A DNA stretch of 64,000 bases, taken from Symbiodinium sp. CCMP2592. Taxonomy: Eukaryota > Sar > Dinophyceae > Suessiales > Symbiodiniaceae. Below are positions 47,061 through 56,485 of this stretch, in pieces. The notes beneath the pieces are model-generated. The model had not been told where the DNA came from. It saw only the letters and a list, made by a program, of their open reading frames with translations, and made no database searches. The DNA lies in assembly GCA_905221615.1 (NCBI GenBank), contig CAJNDT010000326.1, positions 62,001 through 126,000 on the forward strand. Direction: 5' to 3'. The translations under genes and the position numbers were made by a program. The stretch's first letter is position 1; each line of letters opens with the position of its first letter.

Positions 47061-47177
47061 CTCTTCCGAAATGCGACCTCAAACACTGCACACCAGCACC
47101 TCAAAAGCCCCAAGCTTCGAGCCAAACATGCAACCCTTCGGATTGGCCACGAGCTACCCAGTATATGGGGTTTAAAG

Positions 47178-47225
47178 CCTAAAGTTTAGGGGCCAGGGTT
47201 GAGGGTTTAGGGTTGAAGGTTGCAG
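47178..47225. repeat. Telomere-like TTTAGGG tract (G-rich on +)
   Basis: Units of GTTTAGGG, GGGTTGA and GGGTTTAGGG. The complementary orientation occurs at 54,151-54,243 inside the same element, so the two tracts are in inverted orientation. Confidence 0.6.
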
Positions 47226-47525
47226 GCCGTGGATTGGGGATTCGGGCGGAAGGTTCAACACGCGAGCTCAGCAACCCACAGCACTGTCTCATTTTTGCGC
47301 AAGTCCGTTGCGGCGAATCAGCAAAATGTCGAGGATCATGGATCGGCATTGGGGGCAGGGTGTTCACTGGGCCTGGGTCCATGGAAAACAAATCCTGTTG
47401 TGCACGTGGGCTGCCAGGAAGGCAACAGGTTCAACAACACTGACCCAGCCTGCTTGTTTTGCTGATCTCTCCTCTCTCTCTCACTCTCCCTCGCAAGTCC
47501 TTGCCAGGGTGTGGTTCCTTACCTT

Positions 47526-49723
47526 TCACAGGTGTGTCAGATTCTGTCCTGGGGCAAGAGAATCGAGGTACTCCGTGAGCTTCTGAAGGCGATCCGTGAA
47601 GTTTGTTGGATCTTCTTGCTTCATCTGCTTCAGCCACTGAGAGATGGGAGCACTCATGGATTGCCGGTCCATCAGCAGTCGCACGGTGTGGCACTCGTGC
47701 TCTGCATACTCGAACCATACCGTGTCCGGTGGCACCACGAGGCAGCCCCCAGGGGCCACCTTCACAACCCACCCGGACGCGGTGGCCAAAGCTCTCACAT
47801 CATTGGCACTGCTTTTCTCCAGCTTACCTCGCTCCTCAACCAAACCCTTGCCTCCAAACTTACTGGCTGGGAATCCTCCCACTAGCATCTCTCCCTCGAT
47901 GCCCAACACAATCGTCGGAGCATTGAACTCCGTTCGCAACGCCAACCCAGCCGTTCCGTTCCGGCCACTCTCTGCCCAAATTGCAAAGAGAAGTGGTCCC
48001 GGAGGTCCTCCGGCAGTCCGGTGAAACCTTCATTCTGAAACATGTCCGGGTAGCATTTCTTCATCAGGTCGATCAGCTTTGAGTGGATTGTCTTCTTGCT
48101 CACCACAGCATTGCACGCCCGGGTGTTGGACCCTTTCATTTTTTCAGCCACCCAAGCTTTTTGCATACCATAATATTCCATGCCCTTGCAGGTTCGCAGG
48201 AAGGCATTTGCTCGTGCTGGGTCCAGCAGGCATGGCACCAGCTTCTTCACGAGGTTGGCCTCGTTGAAGGTGTAGTCCACCTGGCCACAGGTGCTCACGT
48301 CCTTCAGGGTCACCGCCAAGCTCTCGCTGAGCAAGGACAGTGGCCCACTGCCTCCTCCGTTTGCGATGGCCTTTGAGGCCTTGGTTTTCAACGCCGCTTT
48401 CTCTCGATCGTTGATCGCTTTCTTTGTGCTTGCCAACCACGTCCTCAGGCTCTTGATTGCCTCCTTCACAGCCACTACCTTCTCACCCTTGGTGTGGTAC
48501 TCCTTCATGTCCTCGGCAATCCTGAGCCTGATTCTGTGCAGGTCTTCGGCTGAGTCCTTGTTGTCCTCGAGGTCGTGCTGCTTTTGCTTCTCAAACAGGG
48601 AGATGTCTTTCTCCTGGCCCTGCAAGGCGTCCTTCACCTTCATCACCTTCTCTTTCATCTCCGTTTTCAGGGCCTCGTCTTCAGACATCGTAAGCTTCTC
48701 GGCCTCCTGCTGCAGGCCCGCCAGGGTCGTCTGGCTCTTGAGCAGGTTTTCCACCATAGACTGTTGTGCTTTCTGCGATGTCGCCTTCAGCGCCAATGTC
48801 TCTATCGGCACGGACAGCCCTTCCTCCTCAGCCTTCCGTTTCTTCTCTGCCTGCTCAGCCTTCTTGGCTTCCTGCAGGGCGACGGCTTGCTGGTACAACT
48901 CCTCACCCCGCTGCTCCTCCTGTTCTCTGATCTCTCCGAGATCTTTGCTGACAGTGAGCAGTGGGATGAGCTTCTCTTCCGAGCCCGGGCCGCTTTCAAG
49001 GTTTGCCGTCCTCTCCACTTCCAAACGCTGTCTTGCTCGCTTCACTCTCGAATCCCGCTCCTCCTCGTAATGCTGCAAGTCCTCCTGGGTCTGGATGTCG
49101 GCCCGCTGCCGCAAGGTGGTGCTGAAGCCGTGGTTCTCTCTTGCCCGAACCTCGACGCCACCGAACTCGTACATGCAAACCTCGCCCTTCCGCAGGATAG
49201 TTTGGCAGTTGGGGTCCTTCAACTTCTTGTTCCAGAGGGCCTCGCACTCTTTGAGGTTGCTGCACGTTTTCAGTGTCATCTCGATTTGAGCAAATTTCCG
49301 GAAAGGAATATAATGGTCGAGGTCGTCAGTGATGTTGCTGGTCTCCTTCTTCTCCTCCACAACACCGACGGCCGAGGAAAAGTTACGCTTCTTGTTGCTG
49401 TCTTCCATTGCCCTTGTCGCCTTCTGCTCGCAGTACCACTGCACCTTTTCCTCCGGTGTTTTTTTCCTCAAATCGTCCTTGATTTGAAGAGCTGCCAATC
49501 GCTTGGCACGCTGTTCTTCCGTTTCCGCATCCAGATGCTTGGGCTTGGCGGACATCCTGGTGAGCCACCTCTCGGTGGCTTGGCATCCGTTGCATGCCCT
49601 CAACAGAGGGTTCCTTCCTGTAGCACAGGAACAGGTCATTGTTGTTGGTTGCTTGCACTTCTGGCAAACCAGAGGAGCCGGCTCCCCCATTACTCCACTG
49701 GCAGACGAACCCGGCGCTGACAT
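47526..49723 (-). CDS. Coiled-coil protein with N-terminal Cys cluster; one frame break near 47,990
   Basis: From the ATG at 49,723 (MSAPGSSASG) the frame has a Cys cluster (VCQKCKQPTTMTCSCATG followed by RNPLLRACNGCQ) that could bind zinc, then a long Lys/Glu-rich helical region with strong coiled-coil character (EKLTMSEDEALKTEMKEKVM and neighbours), then a more globular part (NEANLVKKLVPCLLDPARAN; TIHSKLIDLMKKCYPDMFQN). Near 47,980-47,995 the signal moves to another frame (-1 relative) that continues AIWAESGRNGTAGLALRTEF, IVLGIEGEMLVGGFPASKFG and ends at 47,526 (LDSLAPGQNLTHL). A single-base change, sequencing error or ribosomal shift would join them; no classic slippery heptamer is evident. 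Function unknown. It lies just downstream of the methyltransferase. Confidence 0.75.
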
Positions 49724-49735
49724 TGTGCAACACAA

Positions 49736-50155
49736 CCGCAGACCAGGATCTCAGGATCGCGAACACACCAAAATCTCTGGAGCCACAAAGGCCACACCAT
49801 GGTCCGACAGTGTCCCCACCCCACCCCACGGCCACACGCAACCAAACACCGCCATCAACAACCCAGCACTGGCACCCTGCACCCACGAAAACTCCCGAGA
49901 TCACCCACACCCAACACCCCCTGCCCACCCCCAAACCGACCAACCCCTAAAACCCAAGCCAAATCCCCTTCCTTTCTGTTGCTAAAGCTGCTCTGGTGAA
50001 TTCCACCGAATTGCCGAATTGGCTCCTGTCACAGGTCGGACAGTCTAAACACTTCCTAATTAACGGTTTCAGTTCGGTGCCTTGCCACAACAGCAGTGGC
50101 GAACTGCGGCGACGTTTTGGTTCGAAGCCGACGCAGTGGCTGGCTGTTGTCGACA
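49736..50155. other. Intergenic, C/A-rich
   Basis: ACCCCAC/CCAACACCC-rich DNA between the coiled-coil ORF and the methyltransferase ORF; no additional gene seen. Confidence 0.6.
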
Positions 50156-51646
50156 TTAGGTATCTCCACATCCACGGCCCGTGCACGTTTCAAGGTGCCG
50201 CCCGGCCAAGCCAATGTGGATCTTGCATCCACCTGCCCGTCCACGAGAACACCCGAATCCTGACCGTCGTCGCTTGCTGCCTGTTTCTCCGGGTTCGTCT
50301 CCGAGGGGATCATGTTCCGCCCGAATTGTGGTGTCAGGTCCTGGGGAACGAGAACACCCGAATCCTGACCGTCGTCGCTTGCTGCCTGTTTCCCCGGGTT
50401 CCTCTCTGACATCCGAATCCTGACCGCCCTTGCTTGCTGCGGGTTCCTCTGGGTTCGTCACTGAGGGGGTCATGTTCCGCAGTTCTTCCACGGAGAGCCT
50501 TTGACTGTGGCCAAAGGGCAAGCCACCATTCTTCAGGGCAGACTCCAGCATTGGCAGAACCATGGTAGCCACGTGGAGGGGATGAAACGCATTCCCTGTG
50601 GCTTGCATGGCATTGGTCTTGCTCTTAAATTTCAAGGTGTCCCTGTCGCTGTGCCCTTGGAACCTGAACCTTTCCTCCAGGGTAATGAAGCGGTGCAAGG
50701 AATGTCGGTACCATTCCAAGTTGCTTGTCACGTCTTCACACTGGAGCAGAAAGAGCCCGGGACCTCCGGTTCGCAATGGAGGCAGCATGCCGTAAAGGAC
50801 CCTGCTGCTAAACTCCAGCAAAGGGTTCCTGTCCAGCTGCATCACAGCAATGGTCCCTGTCTTTCCTTCTTCGGCATCTGCGACAATCTTGTTCCAGTAC
50901 GCAGCAAGGTTGCACCTCATCCGTTTTGCAAGCTTGCATGGATTGAGCGGTGCTGCTCTTGCATCCAGCAGACTGGATAAAGGAATTTTTCCTCCCAGGT
51001 CTGCCGAGGTCAAGGCTGGGGGTAGGCTGTGGCACGGTGGCACACAGTCCAACCTCAACCCACGGATCCAAACCCGCTCTCTCTGCTGGGGGAAGATCTC
51101 ACTCAAACAATGCTTCTGGATCTCTATGCAAAAGAAAGGCAAGCAAACTTCCAAACGCCGCCTCAAACTGGCCAAGTAGTTGGTCTTGAACAGATTCGCA
51201 CAATTCTCTATTGCAAAACAAACCAGCATACCCCGCCATCCCTGCTGGATGATCCATGACACGACGGTTTCAAAAGCTTCACATCGATCATCCACGATCC
51301 CAGCCTGGTGGCCCGTGCCAGCCCAGGGCTGGCACGGGGGCCCTGCCAGGATGCACTCAGCATCCGGCACGGAAGACAGATCCATCGAGTTGATGTCTGC
51401 CTCCGGTCCAACCAGAACTTGCTCAAGTCCCTGGACACCTTCTTTTCGCAACACATCGTAGTATGTGCGAAACATACTGTGATTGTCGCATGCCAGCACC
51501 GGTGCATACGGGGCTTCTGCAATCTCGCACAGCCGTCGCATGCCGCCGATGCCGACACAAGGCTCCAGAATTCGGAGAGGCCGTTGCAACACTCTGAGGG
51601 CAAGCCCTGCACGGTAGCATGCCCCTTGTGTGGTGTTGCTGTCCAT
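50156..51646 (-). CDS. C5 DNA (cytosine-5) methyltransferase
   Basis: From the ATG at 51,646 (MDSNTTQGACYRAG) a 496-codon intronless frame has the complete motif series: I LEPCVGIGG at 28-36, IV AGPPCQPWAGTG with the catalytic Cys at 105, VI FAIENC with Glu 147, VIII PQQRERVWIRG at 186-196, a target-recognition interval of about 120 residues, IX RFITLEERFRFQGHSD at 319-334 and X GNAFHPLHVATMVLPMLE at 351-368. This is a free-standing catalytic domain, without CXXC, BAH or SNF2 modules visible. The C-terminal tail has a tandem duplication of EPGETGSKRRRSGFGCSR. The frame is open upstream to 51,856, but that segment lacks family similarity. Expected reaction: SAM-dependent 5-methylation of cytosine in DNA; the sequence context methylated is unknown. 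Confidence 0.92.
   Translation of the reverse strand: MDSNTTQGACYRAGLALRVLQRPLRILEPCVGIGGMRRLCEIAEAPYAPVLACDNHSMFRTYYDVLRKEGVQGLEQVLVGPEADINSMDLSSVPDAECILAGPPCQPWAGTGHQAGIVDDRCEAFETVVSWIIQQGWRGMLVCFAIENCANLFKTNYLASLRRRLEVCLPFFCIEIQKHCLSEIFPQQRERVWIRGLRLDCVPPCHSLPPALTSADLGGKIPLSSLLDARAAPLNPCKLAKRMRCNLAAYWNKIVADAEEGKTGTIAVMQLDRNPLLEFSSRVLYGMLPPLRTGGPGLFLLQCEDVTSNLEWYRHSLHRFITLEERFRFQGHSDRDTLKFKSKTNAMQATGNAFHPLHVATMVLPMLESALKNGGLPFGHSQRLSVEELRNMTPSVTNPEEPAASKGGQDSDVREEPGETGSKRRRSGFGCSRSPGPDTTIRAEHDPLGDEPGETGSKRRRSGFGCSRGRAGGCKIHIGLAGRHLETCTGRGCGDT
50248..50405. repeat. Tandem duplication at the 3' end of the methyltransferase ORF
   Basis: The segment ACCCGAATCCTGACCGTCGT plus CGCTTGCTGCCTGTTT occurs at about 50,253 and again at about 50,355, encoding the duplicated peptide at the methyltransferase C-terminus. 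Confidence 0.85.
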
Positions 51647-52078
51647 GGCGAAAAGGCTGCCGAGCTCCGTGCCCTTGTGTTGAACGAAAGCAGCAGAAGC
51701 AGCAAACAAAGAAGAAACGCAGGTACCCGTTGAGTTCCTGCCTACCGACAAACATGCACTCATGCACTGCATCGGGCACACAAACGCAAAATCTTCGAGA
51801 CCCCCAAACCTCACCTCAACCTCTGCATATGAGAAGCTTGCAGCAACCGGAAACATCCCAAGCTAGTCCACTGCCTTTGTTTCTTTTGCTTGCACAAGAC
51901 TGGAATCTCTGTCCATGCACGCTTCGAGAAGTCGAGAACCTATGATTTTGAGGCTTGACTTGCAGTCCTTGAAACTGCAAGCCCGCAAATGCAACTTGCA
52001 ACTTGCAAAGGCGGCAGTCCTGTGCCTCTGCAAAAACACTGCTCGCAAATTCTTGAACCGGCTGGCAGTGGTGGTGAA

Positions 52079-52309
52079 TCACTCCTTCCACCACTGCCAC
52101 CACCAGATTCCATCTGTTACTTTCCAGCACCATTTCCAGACCACTGCAGCTGCAGCCGCAGCTTTTGGAGCTGGGCTCCTGGACCGGTCATTGCCAGCAG
52201 CACTTCCTTCTGCCGGCATTGCAGTTCCGGTTGCCGGCACATTTGCAGGTGCTATTCTGGCTGGGCCCCTCGTAGGGGACGGTGTTGCCTCACGACCACG
52301 CTTGCCCAT
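52079..52309 (-). CDS. Short ORF with RS-like motif (uncertain)
   Basis: The ATG at 52307-52309 opens 76 codons starting MGKRGREATPSPTRGPARIA with SAAGNDRSRSPAPKAAAAAA later, ending at a TGA at 52079-52081. It lies between the (GGT)n array and the methyltransferase. It may be a first exon or leader peptide whose continuation I cannot find, since the frame downstream is Trp-rich and repeat-derived. Confidence 0.3.
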   Translation of the reverse strand: MGKRGREATPSPTRGPARIAPANVPATGTAMPAEGSAAGNDRSRSPAPKAAAAAAVVWKWCWKVTDGIWWWQWWKE

Positions 52310-52394
52310 GACGGTGGGGAGGCCCAACCAAAAAAATGAATTCGTTAGATATCTTGCCTTGAGAGGAATGCTTTCCCACGGTGATGGTGCAGGC

Positions 52395-52420
52395 ACTGGT
52401 GGTGGTGGTGGTGGTGGTGG

Positions 52421-52451
<31 letters not shown>

Positions 52452-53370
52452 GGTGGTGGTGCTAGTGGTGGTGCTGGTGGTGGTGCTGGTGGTGGTGCTG
52501 GTGGTGGTGCTGGTGGTGGTGCTGGTGGTGGTGCTGGTGGTGGTGGGTGGTGGTGGTGGTGGTGGTGGTGCTGGTGGTGGTGGTGGTGGTGTGGTGGTGG
52601 TGGTGGTGGTGGGGTGGTGGTGCTGGTGGTGGTGCTGTGGTGGTGCTGGTGGTGGTGGCTGGTGGTGGTGCTGGGTGGTGCTGGTGGGTGGTGGTGGTGG
52701 TGGTGGGTGGTGCTGGTGGTGCTGTGGTGCTGGTGGTGTGGTGGTTGGTGGTGGTGGGTGTGGTGGTGGGGTGGTGGTGGTGGTGGTGGTGGTGGTGGGT
52801 GGTGGTGGTGGTGGTGGTGGTGGTGGTGGTGGGTGGTGGGTGGGTGGTGGTGGTGGTGGTGGTGGTGGTGTGGTGGTGGGTGGTGGGTGGTGGTGGTGGT
52901 GGTGGTGGTGGTGGTGGTGGTGGTGGTGGTGGTGGTGGTGGTGGTGGTGGTGGTGGTGGCGGTGGTGGTGGTGGTGTGTGGGTGTGTGGGTGTGTGTGTG
53001 TGTGGTGGTGTGGTGGCGGTGTGTGGTGGTGTGTGGTGGTGTGTGGTGTGTGTGTGTGGAGGTGTGTGGCGGTGTGCAAAGGGTGTGTCGTGGTGTGTGG
53101 CGGTGGTGTGGTGGTGCGGTGGTGTCATGGTGTGGTGGTGCGGGGTATGTAGGGGTGTGTGTGGAGGTGTCAGGTGTGTGGGTGTGTGTGGGGTGGTGTG
53201 TGTGGGTGTGTGGGGTGGTGTGTGGTTGTGTTGGGTGTGTTGGGTGTGTTGGGTGTGTTGGGCGTGTGTGTGTGCGCGGGGTGGTGTGTGGTGTGTGTGT
53301 GTGTTGGGTGTGTTGGGTGTGTTGGGTGTGTTGGGCGTGTTGGGTGTATTGGGTGTGTGTTTGTGTGGGC
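52395..53370. repeat. (GGT)n array grading into (TG)n and TTGGGTGTG repeats
   Basis: About 580 bases of GGT trinucleotides with sporadic GCT and GGGT interruptions, then about 250 bases of TGTG-rich DNA, then several copies of TTGGGTGTG near 53,228-53,350. The long ORFs through it (poly-Gly, poly-Val, poly-Trp or poly-Pro/His/Thr) are repeat artefacts. Confidence 0.95.
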
Positions 53371-53790
53371 GGGACAGTGGCGGGACAGTGGCGGGACAGT
53401 GGCGGGACAGTGGCGGGACAGTGGCGGGACAGTGGCGGGACAGTGGCGGGACAGTGGCGGGACAGTGGCGGGACAGTGGCGGGACAGTGGCGGGACAGTG
53501 GCGGGACAGTGGCGGGACAGTGGCGGGACAGTGGAGGGACAGTGGAGGGACAGTGGAGGGACAGTGGAGGGACAGTGGAGGGACAGTGGAGGGACAGTGG
53601 AGGGACAGTGGAGGGACAGTGGCGGGAGGGACACGGGAGGGACACGGGAGGGACACGGGAGGGACACGGGAGGGACACGGGAGGGACATGGGAGGGACAC
53701 GGGAGGGACACGGGAGGGACACGGGAGGGACACGGGAGGGACACGGGAGGGACCGGGAGGGACACGGGAGGGACACGGGAGGGACAGGGA
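53371..53790. repeat. 11-bp minisatellite with three successive unit variants
   Basis: Exactly 14 copies of GGGACAGTGGC (53371-53524), 8 copies of GGGACAGTGGA (53525-53612), one reversion to GGGACAGTGGC (53613-53623), then about 15 copies of GGGACACGGGA (from 53628), with one ACATGG variant and a 1-base deletion. The sharp blocks suggest local expansion of each variant. Confidence 0.95.
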
Positions 53791-54150
53791 GGGAGGCACG
53801 GGAGGGAGGGAAGGGAGTGGAAAACGATCCTCAACGGAAGGGGGGTTGGTCCGGAAACACGTCCGGCCGGACAGGAACGTGTCCGGCCGGACGCCGGGAG
53901 GGACAGTTTGAAACACGAACCGGAAAGCAAACAACAACAAAATTACAACAAGCACAACCCTAAACCGCCTAAACACCGAACAACTGCCCGGAGACGTCTT
54001 TTTTTGCAGCAGCGGTCTCTGTGTCAAGCCTTTGGCTGGTCAGGCTGGTCTGTTAGCCGTTGTGGCTTTAGGTCGCTGCCCACACTCTCTGAAGCCCGTG
54101 TGGCTGGAGGACTGCTGTGTTTTACGGCTTCTGGACCCTGTAAGCATGTG

Positions 54151-54243
54151 ACCCTTAACCCTAAACCTTTAACTCTGAACCCTCAACCCTCAACCCTAAA
54201 CCCTAAACCCTAACCAAGCTTAAGCCTTAACCCCAAACCCTAT
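54151..54243. repeat. Telomere-like CCCTAAA tract (C-rich on +)
   Basis: AACCCTAAACC, CAACCCTCAACCCT and CCCTAAACCCTAAACCC; interstitial plant-type telomere-like repeats immediately left of the hairpin element. Confidence 0.75.
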
Positions 54244-54253
54244 AAGCAAGCTT

Positions 54254-54383
54254 ACTTAGAGGTTCATGGGACTTAACTACGGTTATAATTAAGGTAACTA
54301 TACTTATAACTAGTTATATCCCCAACTGAGGCCCAACTAAGGTACTTATAACTGTAGTTACTAAGTCCCATGAACCTCCAAGT
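54254..54383. repeat. MITE-like inverted-repeat (hairpin) element, about 130 bp
   Basis: Outer arms 54254-54275 and 54362-54383 are inverted repeats with one mismatch in 22 (ACTTAGAGGTTCATGGGACT against ACTTGGAGGTTCATGGGACT). Pairing continues inward with AACTAC[G/A]GTTATAA, so the whole unit can fold into one long imperfect hairpin. It is A/T-rich compared with its surroundings. No clear target-site duplication. Confidence 0.8.
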
Positions 54384-54453
54384 AACCCTGGACCCAAACC
54401 CTAACCAGCAGCCTCCAGCCTCACCAGCTGCTACTGTGTGGCTGTGCTGTGCT

Positions 54454-56041
54454 TCACAGCAACCTATCGCCCAAATCCAACAGCTTCTGGAAGACCGCTC
54501 TTCCCTGAGCTTTGCCTTCCTCGGAAGCCTGGGCAGCTTGGGCCAGGAGGTCCGTCGCCCCCGGCCCCGGAGCCGACGCCCTCTGTGGCTTCTGTGACCG
54601 CACCGGCACCGACGCAGCGGCCGAGCGGCTTGGGGATCGGCGCCGGCTGTCGAGCCGCCTCTCTCTCCTGGCCTCCCTGCGGCTGCGGGATCGCGACCGA
54701 AGCTTCACCTTGGGCGCCTTGGGCTTGAGATCGATGCCCGTCTTCCGGTCCTTCCGGTCGCCGCCCCCGCCCCGGTGCTTCACCCTTCGGTCCGTCCCGC
54801 GGCTGGGGCTCCTTTTCGTTTTCTTCCATCTTTCCCGATTGTTGTCCTTCGCTGCCCCGGCTGCCTTTGGCATCTTCTCCGTGGTGGGGCGGGTCGGGCG
54901 GTTTGGGGATTCCGCCGACTCGTCGGAGTAGTACGAGCTCTCCGACGACCCGGACCCGGGTTGGGAGCTGGAGCCGGAGTTGTCGGAGGAGCTCACTTCT
55001 TCAGCTTGCTTCTGGCCCCTGGCCTTCTGCTCCTCCATCTGCTGTGCCTTCCTCCGCGGCTTCATCTTCTCGCCAGTCGGGCCCGGGCCAGTACTGCCAC
55101 TGGCCCTGGCACCCTGGCCGCCCTGGCGGCCGCCCTGGCCCTGGCCTCGGCCTGAGGATGGCTCCGGTGGCGGCTGCTTGTGGCAGGACCATTGGTGCTT
55201 GTCCCGGTCCTGCAGGGCTTTGAACTCCTGGGAGCACCACTTACACTTCCAGGCTCGGAGCAGCTTCTGCTTCGGGCAGGACCATTCGTGCTGGTCGCGG
55301 TCGTGGGCCATGCACCACTTGCACGTGTGCGGCTTCGCTAGCACCATGCCTGCTGCTTTCGCAGCCCACTCCAAGCACTTGCTGCTATTTTGCAAGTGCA
55401 AGTGAAGGGTGCTCTTGGGCTTTCGTAACCAACATATCGGACATCGCACGTAGCCCGCCTCATCCTCCACCAAATCCACCACCTTAAACTGTGGTATCTC
55501 CCCGAAGCGCCCCCACACCGTCTCCTGTGTGGGGTTCACCCGGCTGCCACCGGGATCGCTCCGGGTGCGGCGGTGCCCGGTCCCGGCCCCGGCCGCCCCT
55601 TTCCGCACCCCTGAGCAGCTCCGGCTCGCTTCGGGTGCGGCGGCCCTTGCCGGGAGCCGGCATTTCCCGGCCCTGCTTTTTTTCTTTTTCAGATCTTGTC
55701 TCCTTCTTCTCTTTCTTATCCTTCTTGTCTTTTTTATCTTTGTGTGGCTTCTCCTTCTTCTCACGGGACCTACCCCTGTGCACACGGGCCGCAGGGGGCT
55801 CGGCCTCCCTTTCTTCTTCACGGCTGGCCTCCAGCTGCCGATCAGCCAGCTTTTCTTTCAGCTGTTCTGTCCTCTCTGCAGCTGCATGTGCTGCTGCCTC
55901 CGCTGGCTCTGTCCCGCCAAAGTCCGGCTCGGACTTTTGCGACGGCGAGTCCTTCTTTGCCTCCGACTCCGATTCTTCGGAATCGGAGACTTTTTGTGCT
56001 GGGGCACCACCCATTGGGCTTGGAGCTGGAGGCTCCGGCAT
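54454..56041 (-). CDS. Basic/RS-rich protein with three Cys/His fingers; frame break near 55.6 kb
   Basis: The start is proposed at the ATG at 56,041 (MPEPPAPSPMGGAPAQ). The first part is charged and disordered (DSEESESEAKKDSPSQKSEP; KDKKDKKDKKEKKETRSEKE). Near 55.55-55.65 kb the signal moves by one base to another frame, which continues QETVWGRFGEIPQFKVVDLV and has three Cys/His modules: CPICWLRKP...HLHLQNSSKC, CKWCMAHDRDQHEWSC and CKWCSQEFKALQDRDKHQWSC. The last two share C-x2-C-(x)n-H-x3-C. The rest is Ser/Arg-rich, ending QKLLDLGDRLL at 54,454. Nucleic-acid binding is the likely role. Confidence 0.65.
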
Positions 56042-56110
56042 CCGGCACCTGGCAGGGAACTCAAGGAAGCTCGCAAACCTAGAAACAGAAACACATGACC
56101 CTGCTGACAC

Positions 56111-56485
56111 ACAGCTGCGATCCTCGGTGCTAGCAAGCCCCAGCCACCACATGGTCAGACTCTTGCTGAGACTGACTGCAAGTGGCTAACGACCCACCGC
56201 CTGCCGAGGATGGAACAACTGCTGTATCAAAGCCTTGACACAGCTGCGATCCTCGGTGCTAGCAAGCCCCAGCCACCGCATAGTCAGACTCTTGCTGAGA
56301 CTGACTGCAAGTGGCTAGCGACCCGCCGCCTGCCGAGGATGGAACAACTGCTGTATCAAAGCCTTTACACAGCTGCGATCCTCGGTGCTAGCAAGCCCCA
56401 GCCACCGCATAGTCAGACTCTTGCTGAGACTGACTGCAAGTGGCTAGCGACCCACCGCCTGCCGAGGATGAAGCAGCTGCTTTAA
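56111..56485. repeat. About 129-bp tandem repeat, 2.9 copies
   Basis: Units start at 56111, 56239 and 56369 with ACAGCTGCGATCCTCGGTGC; spacing is 128 and 130 bases. Each unit contains GACTGCAAGTGGCTA and CGCCTGCCGAGGATG. The array sits in the gap between the transposase-like ORF and the finger-protein ORF, where a promoter for the latter would lie. Confidence 0.95.

Noticed and set aside
48291..49720. Long plus-strand ORFs (259 and 381 codons) opposite the coiled-coil gene
   Set aside because: They are the complement of a Lys/Glu-rich coiled coil, giving Leu/Ser/Phe-rich shadows without a domain.
53371..53790. CRISPR-like array
   Set aside because: The 11-bp units are directly contiguous with no spacers, and the genome is eukaryotic.
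51915..54213. Very long ORFs on both strands through the G-rich repeats (poly-Gly, poly-Val, poly-Trp, poly-Pro/His/Thr)
   Set aside because: Simple repeats lack stops in many frames; several overlapping frames are open at once and none has non-repeat coding content, so they are artefacts.
54151..54243. Chromosome end (telomere)
   Set aside because: Only a few degenerate units, internal, with coding sequence on both sides; this is an interstitial tract.
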